DNA of 64,000 bases from Micrasema longulum (lineage: Eukaryota > Arthropoda > Insecta > Trichoptera > Brachycentridae), in contig JAGVSM010001667.1 of assembly GCA_022494885.1 (NCBI GenBank), positions 177,802 through 241,801 of the forward strand, given 5' to 3'. The notes beneath the pieces are model-generated. The model worked only from the letters and a program-made list of their open reading frames with translations. It did no database searches and was not told the origin of the DNA. Positions 36,901 to 58,049 of this stretch are shown here, piece after piece. Both the position numbers and the translations under genes were made by a program. Numbering within the stretch: position 1 is the stretch's first letter; the number at the start of each line of letters is the position of its first letter.

Positions 36901-38661
36901 TGAATCGTGACCTGCTTATTTGTAACATTCATGGAGGGAGATACAAATATGTGTTAAAAATACTAATTTTGAGGTTACCAGCTGTAGTACTTACTCTGCG
37001 AGGTAATATGTATATATCAACACAATATTTATCTTGTTATTTGTCTTTTTATGATTCATTTTCCTCCTCAATTGTTTTCTTCATACACATTTTCAGCTAT
37101 TTATTTATTATTATACTCAGGGTCATTTTTTCAAACAATAGGTTAGTTATTATTTGTTAATAAATGTGATCATTAGTTATGTGTAAATAAATTAAAGCCA
37201 GCCTCGTGGTGTAATGGTCAGCGTGTCTGCCTACTATGCGAGGTCTCTGGTTAAATTCCCAGCATAGTTGATATAAAATATTGATTTAAAATGGTGTTTT
37301 CAAACTAGAATATTTCTATACTGAAGCATAAGACTGATCATCTTACCTTCATGTAACGAAAATGAACAAGATATGCTGCGATTGGTGTACCGATGCAGTG
37401 CCCTATGCACCTTTGGGTGTGGAAAGGAAATGATGTCCTTTTGGAATATTTTTGTCCAATTTTATTAAATAGACTTTTCTAATTGTAATAATATATTTAC
37501 TTTTTAGCTACACAAATACGGAATGATGGCTCTGGGTATAATTTATATAAATAGATCATCAGTACTCTTATTTTAACACATTGTTTGTGGGAAACGGTAA
37601 ATACGTATTTTGCATACTATCCCTGGAGCTCGGGGGATGACTAAACTTCTTTTGTCAGTTTATTTTATTCATAATCAATCGCTGTTGTATTTGCACCGTT
37701 ACTGATAACTTATTTATTACATATTCTTTTTACTATTATAGTTATATTTGGTATCCGAAAAATCTCCAAAACAAGATCCTCTATGGATATGAAAAAACAT
37801 ATGTTTGAAGAAATATATACTAAGGAGATGTCATCAAAAAATAATGTAACCAAACCCGCTTTAATGTAAATTCTGTGATGTGCCATTACATAAAGGGACA
37901 TGTTTCCAAAGTCTTAGTTGTTTTGTATTTTACTTTTTTTTTTCCTAAATATTTTGCGGTTTTTTTCCTAATATTCTAATTCTTAAGCTTGGGAACTGAT
38001 TATTAAAAATTAAAATTTGTGTCGTAATTATATGTAATAAAGAATTAATAATTATAATTGATTAATTAATATAATCATTTTTGATATGGAACTATCTAAA
38101 TGTTATATCTATTTTACATGAAACTTAATTTCTCGCGCAAATGTGAAAAAGTTTCCCACTTTCCGACGTGGATTACCCGCTAAATTCCCGGCCAACAATG
38201 TGTTAATATTGCAATGGCAATTTATTTTCTCACTTTAAAAAAGGGAAAATTTACTGTTTTTTTTTAAATTTTTATTATGTACTTACAATTTCTATCTTTA
38301 TCTTATATGCTTTATCTGTGTTTTAAATTAACCTTTTTTTTTATTATTTCTCAAACCACCGATTGAAAAATCCTATGCAAATTTCAACTTTTTTGTTTAT
38401 GAAACACATTAATAAATTTGTAGGAGGAAAATGATTCATTAATTTGTTTGCTTAATTTTTGTACTGTGTGAACTTATAATCTTATTCTTAATGTTTAGTT
38501 ATCGCCAGAATGTTCCTGTAGAGTTTTTGAAATCTGAGATGGCTCTGGAGACAATGGAACTGACTTTAGAGTTCCTCGGACAGTTCGGTCTCACCTTCAC
38601 GGATGACAGTCGGGAACAGTTAGACTGCAAGACAAGTATGGCTGTTGTCGGCAACATATAA
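29971..38661 (+). CDS. LENG8: LENG8 homologue (leukocyte receptor cluster member 8; SAC3/GANP/THP3 domain protein)
   Basis: Five coding exons (29971-30956, 31711-32254, 34250-34451, 35442-35649, 38499-38661) join in frame to 701 codons. The N-terminus is Gln/Asn/Tyr/Met-rich and low in complexity. KKKRKRNRN (about residue 134) looks like a nuclear localisation signal, followed by a polyproline region (about 155-215). The LENG8 signature [18 protein letters not shown] and [12 protein letters not shown] come next, then an RS-like basic stretch (about 315-345). From about residue 425 the SAC3/GANP fold runs to the end ([59 protein letters not shown]). Relatives (human LENG8, yeast Thp3) act in nuclear mRNA processing and retention or export with PCI-domain partners. 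The protein should be nuclear. It lies tail to tail with PKA-R1. The domain call is firm; the function comes from the family. Confidence 0.92.
31711..32254 (+). CDS. LENG8: LENG8 exon 2
   Basis: The acceptor TTTACAG|CGACAG completes an AGC Ser codon and stays open throughout. It encodes [12 protein letters not shown], a basic linker, the conserved [19 protein letters not shown], and [13 protein letters not shown] leading into [17 protein letters not shown]. The donor is ACA|GTGAGT, phase 0. Confidence 0.9.
32640..33030 (+). repeat. T-rich degenerate tandem repeat in LENG8 intron 2
   Basis: Repeated units of the type TTTTTACTATG and TTTTTACTACAT occur in irregular array. The apparent 146-aa reading frame over it (Tyr/Phe/Val-rich) is a by-product of the repeat and not a gene. 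Confidence 0.75.
33034..33130 (+). mobile_element. LINE 3' tail with conserved hairpin, copy 1
   Basis: The hairpin at 33034-33074 has arms GACTGTCT and AGACAGTC with an inner stem GGG/CCC. An A-rich tail, AATATAAAAATAAATAAAAA, follows. A related hairpin lies at 54422-54460 with a covarying base pair. No coding part is visible upstream, so this is a tail fragment only. Confidence 0.55.
33190..33510 (+). mobile_element. Foldback/MITE family M1, copy d, in LENG8 intron 2
   Basis: Contains CTCCCTGGGGAGTATTCAA (variant of CTCCCTAGGGAG), TGGATGAATCTCACCCGC, GGTGAATGTTACACAGTGTG and the CCTAGACTTCTATAT arm. The middle is shorter than in copy b. Confidence 0.7.
33600..33680 (-). mobile_element. LINE 3' end, minus strand
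   Basis: On the minus strand a segment GGCTGGAAGATATTGCTTTT carries a small hairpin ATTGCT/AGCAAT (33646-33660). It is followed by AAGTCCGCCTAAGTAC and an AAATAAATAAAATTAT end. I recall this arrangement from LINE 3' ends common in moths and some other insects, which cannot be verified here. Confidence 0.45.
34250..34451 (+). CDS. LENG8: LENG8 exon 3
   Basis: The acceptor TGTTTAG|GTTCAAGGC opens in frame. It encodes [40 protein letters not shown], then [15 protein letters not shown], the helical core of the SAC3/GANP fold. The donor is TTAG|GTAATA, leaving one base (G). Confidence 0.92.
34486..35127 (-). mobile_element. Internally deleted mariner element in LENG8 intron 3
   Basis: Inverted ends of about 32 bp begin GGATGGGGTACTTGAATGAA at 34488 and, from the other side, GGAGGGGGTTCCCAAAAGAA at 35125. 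Each is flanked by a TA dinucleotide (34486-34487, 35126-35127), the mariner target. The minus strand between about 34810 and 35060 encodes the transposase N-terminal helix-turn-helix segment: [20 protein letters not shown], then [20 protein letters not shown]. At 638 bp it is half the usual mariner length and lacks the DDD catalytic part, so it is inactive alone. Confidence 0.8.
35442..35649 (+). CDS. LENG8: LENG8 exon 4
   Basis: The acceptor ATTTTCAG|ATTTAACC joins the carried G to give GAT (Asp). It encodes [40 protein letters not shown] and [20 protein letters not shown]. These match the conserved AW..GNYHRFF and RERK.AL..MIK blocks of LENG8/Thp3. The donor is AAATC|GTATGT, leaving TC. 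Confidence 0.92.
35765..38498. other. LENG8 intron 4, mostly featureless
   Basis: AT-rich sequence without supportable exons. It carries a family A SINE at 37198-37435. Reading frames at 36870-37160 and 37710-37901 are not like any protein I know. Confidence 0.5.
37198..37435 (+). mobile_element. Family A SINE in LENG8 intron 4
   Basis: Head CCTCGTGGTGTAATGGTCAG, a mutated B box GGTTAAATTCCCAGC, ACTGATCATCTTACCTTCAT, and the tail CAGTGCCCTATGCACC, ending GGAAATGATG. It is full length at about 238 bp. Confidence 0.78.
38499..38661 (+). CDS. LENG8: LENG8 exon 5 (C-terminus, stop)
   Basis: The acceptor ATGTTTAG|TTATCGC completes a TCT Ser codon. It encodes [40 protein letters not shown], then [13 protein letters not shown] and TAA. 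This matches the winged-helix end of LENG8, where an S.DCR-type motif is usual. Confidence 0.9.
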
Positions 38662-38854
38662 GGCCATTTCAGCATGTGCATCCTGTTAGATATGTTACCT
38701 CGGTACTTAAAGTACGCTCCTTAGTCAGTTTAGCCCTGTATGATACGTTTAAAAAATAATATTTCATAATATAATCTACTTAATACAGAGTGAAATCGGA
38801 CACTTAGAAACTATAAGAACAAAGGAAAGTGAAGAAACAGTGTACATAAACTTT

Positions 38855-38878
38855 AATAAATGAAGTGGACAAAATAAA
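38855..38878 (+). terminator. LENG8 poly-A signals
   Basis: AATAAA at 38855-38860 and again at 38873-38878, about 195-215 bp after the stop codon, give a plausible 3' UTR end. Confidence 0.5.
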
Positions 38879-38899
38879 TTTACGACTGTTATACAGGCG

Positions 38900-40780
38900 T
38901 ATGAATTATATGTATATAAGTATATATTTTTAAATTGAAGCCCTTATATGACGTGATATTAGTTATTTATTGATATTTTAACAATATTACGGATGTATAT
39001 TTTAAATAATTAAGGCAAATGAAGATTTTTATTTCCAACAAAATGGAAACCTTCGCAAATAAAATGGAGACCTCTGGCTGGTGCTGTTGAATGAATTATA
39101 TGTAAATATGAAATAATACAAATGGAAATTAAGGACACTAAATAAGATGAATAAATAACGCATAACTGATAGATGATGCAAACAGCACTAAAGTGCATTA
39201 CTATGATTGTGTGCGATTACAGAATACAATAAAACCTTCGAGGAGAAAAATATTTACACAAAATTAATGAGCAACTTTGGATCTAAGAAAATGAAGAGGA
39301 TTAGAACCCAGCATTATGGCTAGACTTAACACCTGCACAACATTGGAAAACTTCACTACTGAAAAATCAAGATTTGCGTCAACTATCCAGTTTGCTTGAA
39401 ACAACTACATATAAGGTTTACCTTCTGCAGTTTGATAGGCTGAGATGTTCTGTCAATTCAGTTAATGACAACTCGACATTTCTGCGTTTCATAATTTAAT
39501 TTATTTTTGTCTTCCCTTTGCTCATTACAGCAAAGAATTTCCAATAGGTTTGGTTGTTGGTAGGGTTTCTGCTGTTTTGAATCTGTTCCTCGAAGCTGCT
39601 TACTACGCCGCGGAAGTAATTCCTGATGTGGATTTTGGCCACCACTCGCAGTAAATCCGTGACGCCAGAAGAAATCCCTCCTAATCCCAAGTATATTTCC
39701 TAAAATTCATCCCACTCCTTCAAGCACAAGTTCACATATTCCCAGTCCCTCTAATTTCTTTATCATTGTTCTTTTTACCTTTTTAGGTTGTTTTTGCTAT
39801 TACCAATTATTTATTGCTTCCATTTTAGATTTTTTCTAAGATGAAAGCAAAACTCTTAATTCTTTTAAAATAAAGTTTTTTATAAAATTTATGTTTTATT
39901 TCTACCCCATACACCTCTAAAATTCTATAAATTTTATTTTTCCTTTCTATACCCAGTAACAGATCTGGTAACAATAATTTAGTATTATTGGTGCTTATTA
40001 AGTTTATGTACATAGATGAAAGAACAATGAAGATTTAGCAAAATACCCAAGAAAATTTTCTGTGCAGAATAATATTCCAAAAAGATAACCAAGTACCATC
40101 AAACAAACGGCATTATTTTAAGTACCCGTAACATATTAAACAAAATGTTTTTTGTTGGTTTAAATTTCCTCATTAGGCTTACACTAACATTTGTAAATTG
40201 TTTTTATTTTACTGGAAAATAAAATGTTTTTTTTTCGTCTGAATCTGGTCTACATTGGCTGAGGCGATGGCTGCAAAAACTTCATCATTTTTCTAAGAAA
40301 ATTTAGGTAGTTGAATTAAATTTTTTTAAATATGTTTTACTTTGATGCACCAGCATACAGAATGTGTAAATATTTTAATGATTTTTTTCATTTGAAAGAT
40401 CATTCAACTCTTCATAGGACACCTAGAACAAAGCAGTTCTTAAATATACCACAAGAATGAGGAAGTTCAGCTTACATGTGGTAAAAATTAGAGCATTTAA
40501 TCGTAGGGCATAGTTTCTCAAAAATGTATGAAAATATGAATAAAAAAGTAAACAAAAATTATTCAATAACATCACAATTCAGCCAATTGATAATAGCGTT
40601 GACATGTGTTGTGATAGATTTCCAGCTTCCGGGAAGCCATTTTTTCAACATTTAGTATATTTTGATAGCTATGGGGTTCTCCTTTAAATGTCAGGACCAC
40701 TCACACTGTACGACAGAGTAATTTCAAAATTACAAATGAAAAAAAAAAGCATGGCAATGAGAATACGATACGTAAATATA
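38900..40780. other. Intergenic DNA between LENG8 and the mariner element
   Basis: No gene is recognised. Frames at 39010-40013 (minus) are short and unlike known proteins. The 14-mer GAGGAAGTTCAGCT (40459) has relatives at 42835 (inverted) and 62202. Confidence 0.45.
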
Positions 40781-42821
40781 TATTAGGTGTACGACTTAGC
40801 TTCTGCCGTTTTTTTCCGTAATTCGAGGTCTCTTTGTAAGAAACTGGTCATTCAATGTTTTGTCTATCGCCAGCCACTACTTTTTACCATCTTTCAGGCA
40901 GTGTTCAAATCCTATATTGGAAAAACTGGTTATTTGAAGTGAACCACGAATTGGTCCAATTTTTTTTACTTCTTCATAAGACCGGAAGTGGTGGTCATCT
41001 AGGCCACGGCCTGTGCTATCAATTGAAATAAGTGATAATCAGAGAGAGCAACATCTGAAGAATACGACGGGTGGGGTAGGACTTCCTATTTCAACGTTTC
41101 CAAGTTTGTCTTGACCACTTTTGCAACACGGAGTTGAGCATTGTCATGCTGCAAAATCACTTTATTGTGTCTCTCGTTGTATTGTGGCCGTTAGTCTGTC
41201 AATGCTCTGCTCAAATGCATTAATTGTGTTCGATAACGATCGCCTGTGATTGTTTCACTCTGTTTTAACAGTTCATAATACAGTACTTCGAGCTAGTCCT
41301 ACCAAATACATAGAGCATGACCTTAGGTTCACAACCTAAGCTGTGAATATTCGGTTTAGCCGTCAATGTGAAAGCATGGCCGGAAAATCCCCATGATTTT
41401 CTGCGCTGGGGATTATCGTAATGGATGCATTTTTCCTCCCCAGTCACAATGTGATGCAGAGATGCCTTCCGTCTTTACCTTTCAAGCAGTAGTCCACAAG
41501 CAAAAACATATCTCAATTTCAATGCGTGGTTTTGAGGCGTTTTGAGATTCTGCATATTCAAAAATCTTCTCTCCCACCATTATGGCTGTCTTCGCCGTGC
41601 AAATCACCGTCCTTCAAGCGCTGAAACCACTCAAGACACATTCTTTCACTAATAGCGACCTCACCATAAATATTTAAGAGCATTTGATGTACATTATAGT
41701 TTATATTAGTTTTAATATAAGCTAACTTAAGAAATAAATAAAACAAAATTGATGAGCCTCAGCTGCAGGTTTCTTTATGTTGAAGCAAAAAATTAAAACC
41801 TCCCGCAAATGATGAGAATTTGGCTCGTAAACTGACATTTTTGAAAATATCTATTGATCGAGAATAACTTTATGATCCACACAGATCCAAACAAAACAAA
41901 CAAACTATCACACCGTTTCCCAGGGTAGGCAGAGAGGATAGAATGCCACATCACTATCTTTGCATACAGATCTCACATCCTCTACATTCATACATCTTCT
42001 CATGCACGTGCGCCGATTATTCTAACTTTTAAGATGTCCATCTTCAAATATTTGTTGGATTTGGTCATGCCATGTCTTTCTCTTCTTATCCTCTATTTCT
42101 GCATCCATCAACGTTCGCATCGTAAATATTTTTAGCCGTTATTTCGCTGTTCATTCACTCTACATGTCCAAATCAACGCAGAGCTCCTTTCTTGATTTTG
42201 TCGATAATGCTTATCTCAGCCTTACATAATGTACGGATCTAAACATTTGTGCATCTATTATACACAATTTTACCACACATTCGCCTGAGATCGCATTTTG
42301 ACAGCATTCAGCTTACTTTCATCCCTGTTTTTCTAAGTCCATACATCAGGGTCGGGACCAGGACTCCATTGTGAACTGCTAATTTTGCCTCTTACAAAAA
42401 AAATGTTTGCCGAGGTTAATTTAAATGCACCGTTCACTCTGTCCCCGGCACTCTTCCTCCTTTCAATATCTTTCTCAGTCATTCCCATCCCTAGTACTTC
42501 ATACTTCCCAGGTACACAAATTCCTGTACTTGTTTTAGTATAACCCCATTCACAGTGATTTCACAAATTACTTAATCGCCATGCTTTCATTTCTTTCAAA
42601 AGTCATCACATTTGATTTATCGACATTCATCAGCAAATCACTTCCCTTGCATACATCGTAGACCTTTGTTACCAAGAAGTGCAGTTCCTCTTTGTTGTTG
42701 GCAAGAAGCACATAGAAAAATGACCAAGTTTATTGCATGACGTGTATGATCTATTTATTTTGGTCTTACCGCTAAATCCATCTACGGGAAAAACGGCGGA
42801 AGCCAAGTTGTGTACCTAATA
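40781..42821 (-). mobile_element. Mariner element (mauritiana/irritans-like) split by a nested LINE
   Basis: Terminal repeats TTAGGTGTACGACTTAGCTT (from 40783) and, inverted, TTAGGTACACAACTTGGCTT (ending 42819) are flanked by TA on both sides. The minus strand carries a broken mariner transposase: ERMCLEWFQRLKDGDLHGED from the N-terminal domain (41558-41660), RRKSWGFSGHAFTLTAKPNI (about 41340-41400), and the catalytic-region pattern VILQHDNAQLRVAKVVKTNL then PHPSYSSDVA (about 41040-41160). Frame breaks show it is dead. The insert at 41878-42744 accounts for the length beyond the usual 1.3 kb. Confidence 0.88.
41871..42751 (-). mobile_element. Decayed RTE-like LINE nested in the mariner
   Basis: The minus strand reads LLANNKEELHFLVTKVYDVC then KGSDLLMNVDKSNVMTFER, the reverse transcriptase segment just after the active site. 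Then follow MGMTEKDIERRKSAGDRVNG and, further on, remnants of the C-terminal region down to PTLGNGVI. Stops and shifts are many. TATGATC at 41871-41877 and 42745-42751 may be the target duplication. Orientation equals that of the host mariner transposase. Confidence 0.7.
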
Positions 42822-44686
42822 AAAAAAACTGCTGAACTTCCTCATCGAGGTATTCATTTTCTAATATTTCATATTAATAATAAGTCTTATGTCACAAGAG
42901 AATCGTAATAACGTACACTGGTAAATCAGTAATTCACTCTGCTTTTTCAAATGCAATAGGTTTGTTATCTTAAAAAAGAACATATTTTATTAGGTTTGCA
43001 AGATGTAAATCATCAGGCAAAATAGTATGTACATGAAAAAAATAAAATTATCCAGCCTAGTGTATTTATTTATTTATTCTGGTTAATTTTTATAGTGCCA
43101 TTTTTGTGGAAAATCACCTCAAGGGCGCCATAGGGTTGTCAAAACATTTAAATTATTTTACAAAATGCCATGGAAATACACACCAAATTTTTACCACGGC
43201 TTAACAAAAATTATGATGAAAATACTCTACAAGTCAGTTCATTTTCATATTACTAGTTAAGTTAGATGAAAAGTCGCAAAAACATATTGGTTCATCAGCA
43301 AGATCGAGTGAAGCAGAAGAACGAACTTAAGACATGCATCTCAGCGATACTATTCTGAACCGCTCTCGTGGCTGTTGTAAACAATTTTATCTTGTGTATT
43401 TATTTACAAAATATGCGAGATAAAAGTCTTTTCTACGCCCGTGAGAGCGTTTGGAATTATCACCCCAGGTGGAGATAATTCAGATTTGTTTATTAGTCAT
43501 TTTTGTAAGTCTATCGCGGAGTAAATCAGTCCAAAAATAATTATTTTATTTATTTATATGTACGGCCTAAGCCAATTACAACAGTTACATGAAGAAAAAT
43601 ATGAACAAAAATAAAAATATCTATATTTTTTTTGAATAACCTACCTACCAATTTTACCCCTCACAAAAAATACCCTCTTTTCATTGCTTTTAAAATATTC
43701 TCCATCCACCTAAATCTGTTGATTTTTTATTTAACATGAAATCATATTCAACATACATCCACTGCATGAAATGGAGTGGGGATAATTTTGTAATAATATG
43801 TGCAAAAATATTTATATATTTTCTTGTGGAGGACAACCCTCCAATCAATCTCACAAGGTATCCAATGTCCATTGATGATCAACATATTTAATATGTTCCG
43901 AACACTTATTAAAAGGATACATGAAATATTTTTGCTGTTTTAACAAACTGTAAATAACTGTTTAAGTATAGGCAAAATAAGCCCAAGCGAGAAGTTATTT
44001 TGCCTACATTTTGTAAATGTGATAAAAGTTCATTGAAATAATTTAGTGATATTGATTATCCTAACATTTTGTAAAATTTCATACTGACTAAACTTTGTTT
44101 CCTGTATGTGTCTTTTTTTATGCCTGGGGTGCACATTTTTCCAAACTTTTTAAAGGAAGGATTTTGGCAATGTATTTTGGGCGAGTTCTAGTAAAAAAAA
44201 AACAATTTAATTATTAATATATTTTTTATGGAAACAAATTTTAATTAAACAAATTATCCGCAATGCTATAAAGTATAAATATTATAGTTAATAATACATC
44301 CATACTTTTGAACAAAGAAACTGACGCACAGAAATTTACTAATAAAAAGAAAACTTATTTTGGCTTGTTGCAGTTCTTGTGCTCCAAGAAAACTGAAAAT
44401 AATAAATAAAGTACTATCAAATGGGAATAAAATAAATGCAATTGAAATCAATATTATAAAAATAACAAGTACTTTTAACACCAAATTCTACGCAAGTTGC
44501 CATAAAAATGATTTTTTATAACTTAATAACACAACATAACCAGAAGCAAAATGATAAGAATCTGGCAGTAAAACAGTAGGTCAACTTTTTAAAAAATGTG
44601 TTAAAATAATTATTTAGGTAAAAGTGAACCATTAAATTGCTGTTCTTATTTTGACTGGGTAGCTCACAATAATTTATATTTATCTA
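42822..44686. other. Intergenic DNA, nothing recognised
   Basis: AT-rich. There is a TTTATTTATTTATTC run near 43065 and another TTTATTTATTTATAT near 43545, either of which could mark poly-T sides of old LINE insertions. No gene is supported. Confidence 0.4.
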
Positions 44687-44825
44687 GTGATAAGCAGGGC
44701 CATCTTTTCAATAAGGGCACTTGAGCCCAAGACCCCAACTTGATGAGGGCCTCAAAATTCTAAAAACCCCAAACTCTATGTGCCTAAGGGCCCCTGCATT
44801 GGCCTAAGAGGGCCCCGGTGATAAG
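44687..44825. mobile_element. Small hAT-like MITE with perfect 8-bp target duplication
   Basis: GTGATAAG stands directly on both sides (44687-44694 and 44818-44825). The ends are CAGGGCCATCTT (44695) and, inverted, CGGGGCCCTCTT (44817), matching at 10 of 12 positions. The 123-bp element is GC-rich and non-coding. The 8-bp duplication and CAGGG start are hAT features. Confidence 0.75.
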
Positions 44826-47175
44826 GAAGTCAATTTGAACATAATCTTTAAACATAAGTTGACAAATTTTATCAATTAGATACATTTTCTAACAAAACTT
44901 TTGTCAAAATAAATAGTATGTACATTATATCTGTACCTTAGAGGATAAAACACAGTAGTCCACTTTTTGCCGTTTTAAAATGCCAAAATTATCGCAATAA
45001 ACTATTAATAAATAATAATAAATGATATGTGTATAAAACACTGAAGTCCACTTACTTCATATAAATGCCTTTTTAAAATAAAAAAAAATCTGAAGTCCAT
45101 TTTGTTTTAATGAAAAAAACATCAGTAGTCCCAGATACGCTATTTTAATATGTACTACGATTATCAAAATAATAATTATTTTACATTGAAAGTTCTTTAT
45201 AGATTGAAATTATCGTATTTGGTTCAAAAGTTATGATGTTTTGGAAATGGCAAAATCCCAAATTCTTGTTTCCTGAAAATTTAGTTTAATGTGACTCCCG
45301 TAGTTGACATTTTAAGGTACAGATATTATAATGTATAAATTGACGGTTCCTTCGTATACTATGGGAACTACATTTTGTAAGGTTTAAGGAATAAATTTTT
45401 AAGAAGCTATCAGATACTGTAGAATTTCCAAACATGTGTCGGTTGTATATCAAACATGAAATACAATATCTTCTTAAAAAAATATCACGGGTCATTTTTG
45501 TTCTCTTGTAAACCTTATAAAATACAGTTTCGAAAGCATACATAGGGACCGTCGAAATGGATCATTCTTTCTACTTGATTTTATAATGTTGCACTTAGGA
45601 AAAATCTTTTGGTTAAAATATGAATTGCAACATTGTTAAATAATGTTTGCTGCGGTATTTACATTTATTACATATAAATTGTAAGTTTTATTGGTTGATT
45701 TATTAAGTGAAACCATATTTTAAACAGAGGCTGCAACTGAAATTCATCTTATTTTCCCTAAACATTTTCTATAGTCCACAACATTCAAATTAACTACTGC
45801 AAACGATTTTTTATACAACGATATAGTGAGGAGACTTTGCTATGAATAAAAGGTAAATAAATTTTACAATGTGAATCTCAGACAAAGCCTATATTTACAC
45901 AACTAAGTACATTCTTTGGAAATAAAAGAACTGTCATCAAATGAACTTGCGGCCCCTAGAACGGGCACTTAAGACCCCACTAAATTAATCAATTTCACAT
46001 AAATAAAAAAATAACATTCATTTCAATGCATCAAGCATGATTCACAAAAAAAAATATGGCGAACAATAATTACAACATCTAAAAGGTTTTAAAATACAAA
46101 TATATATTACAGTGTTAAATCCAAGAAATAAGTAGCTGGGAAACTGATTCTGATTCTTCTATTTATGATTGCACTGTAGTCATGCAATGAATATATAATA
46201 TACTATACATAATTTTTAAATCTTTGGCACAATAAATTGTAATTATCAATTAGCGAGAAATTAAAAGGAAGATAACAATTAACTAAATATTCTCAATTGT
46301 TATTATGTACAAAGTTAATATTGAGTAAAAATAGCAACTCAAATCATGCGGCGGTAATATATTTTTTAAGGAGTGTGACAGACCAGCTGCATTCGTTCCT
46401 CCAATTTTAAAGTCAAGGAAAAAAATGATTTATACTGAAACTCCTTTGTTGAATTGTGAGAAATTCAGATTATATAATCAAAAACATCATATGCATTTAG
46501 TTACATCAGAATCTGTTTTCCATATACATACTCTTCAACTATGGGGAAGCTTAATCAAATCAACAAATATAAAATATTTATGTAATTTACAAATTTAATG
46601 ATTATTGTTAAGAAAATATGGAGGACACCCAACCAGCGAGTGTTCAAATCAGTTCATCAATAAATTACAATGTCTTAATCTAATTTCAAACCCTTGGATG
46701 AACACACATTCTGAATATTACCCTTTTTGATACATTTTGTTAGTGTGTAAAATTAAACACATTTAAGTAAATCGCGTGCTACTTTACCAACTTATTTAAA
46801 CCCGCCATACTGCTGTTATTATATCAAATTAAGCCCCGCTTCAACCAAGGGAATTTTGTGGAAAATACTATATTTTTAATATTATCAATATTATGAAAGC
46901 TCTCAGACATTAATCAACAATGCCTCTATTACACAAATACTCTCTAAAAATAATTTAATACTTGTATTATTCCGTCAAAGATTGACAAAACCTAGTCAAA
47001 ATTGTCACTTGGTGAATTTTTTTTGTTGTATAAAATACACTTGACATGAAACCTGTTTAATATGAGAGATGAAAAAAGAGTAGGCATAGACCGTAGGGCT
47101 GCCTTCTAGGCACTGCTCTGAGAAAACATTATGTATTTGGAATACCATTTAAAACAATTTGCGAATTGTATTTAG
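44826..47175. other. Intergenic DNA downstream of PKA-R1
   Basis: This holds the 3' UTR of PKA-R1 at its right side (minus strand), with no clear poly-A signal close to the stop. CGGCCCCTAGAACGGGCACT (45951-45970) resembles the hAT MITE at 44695 and may be a fragment of the same family. Otherwise nothing is recognised. Confidence 0.4.
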
Positions 47176-58049
<10,874 letters not shown>

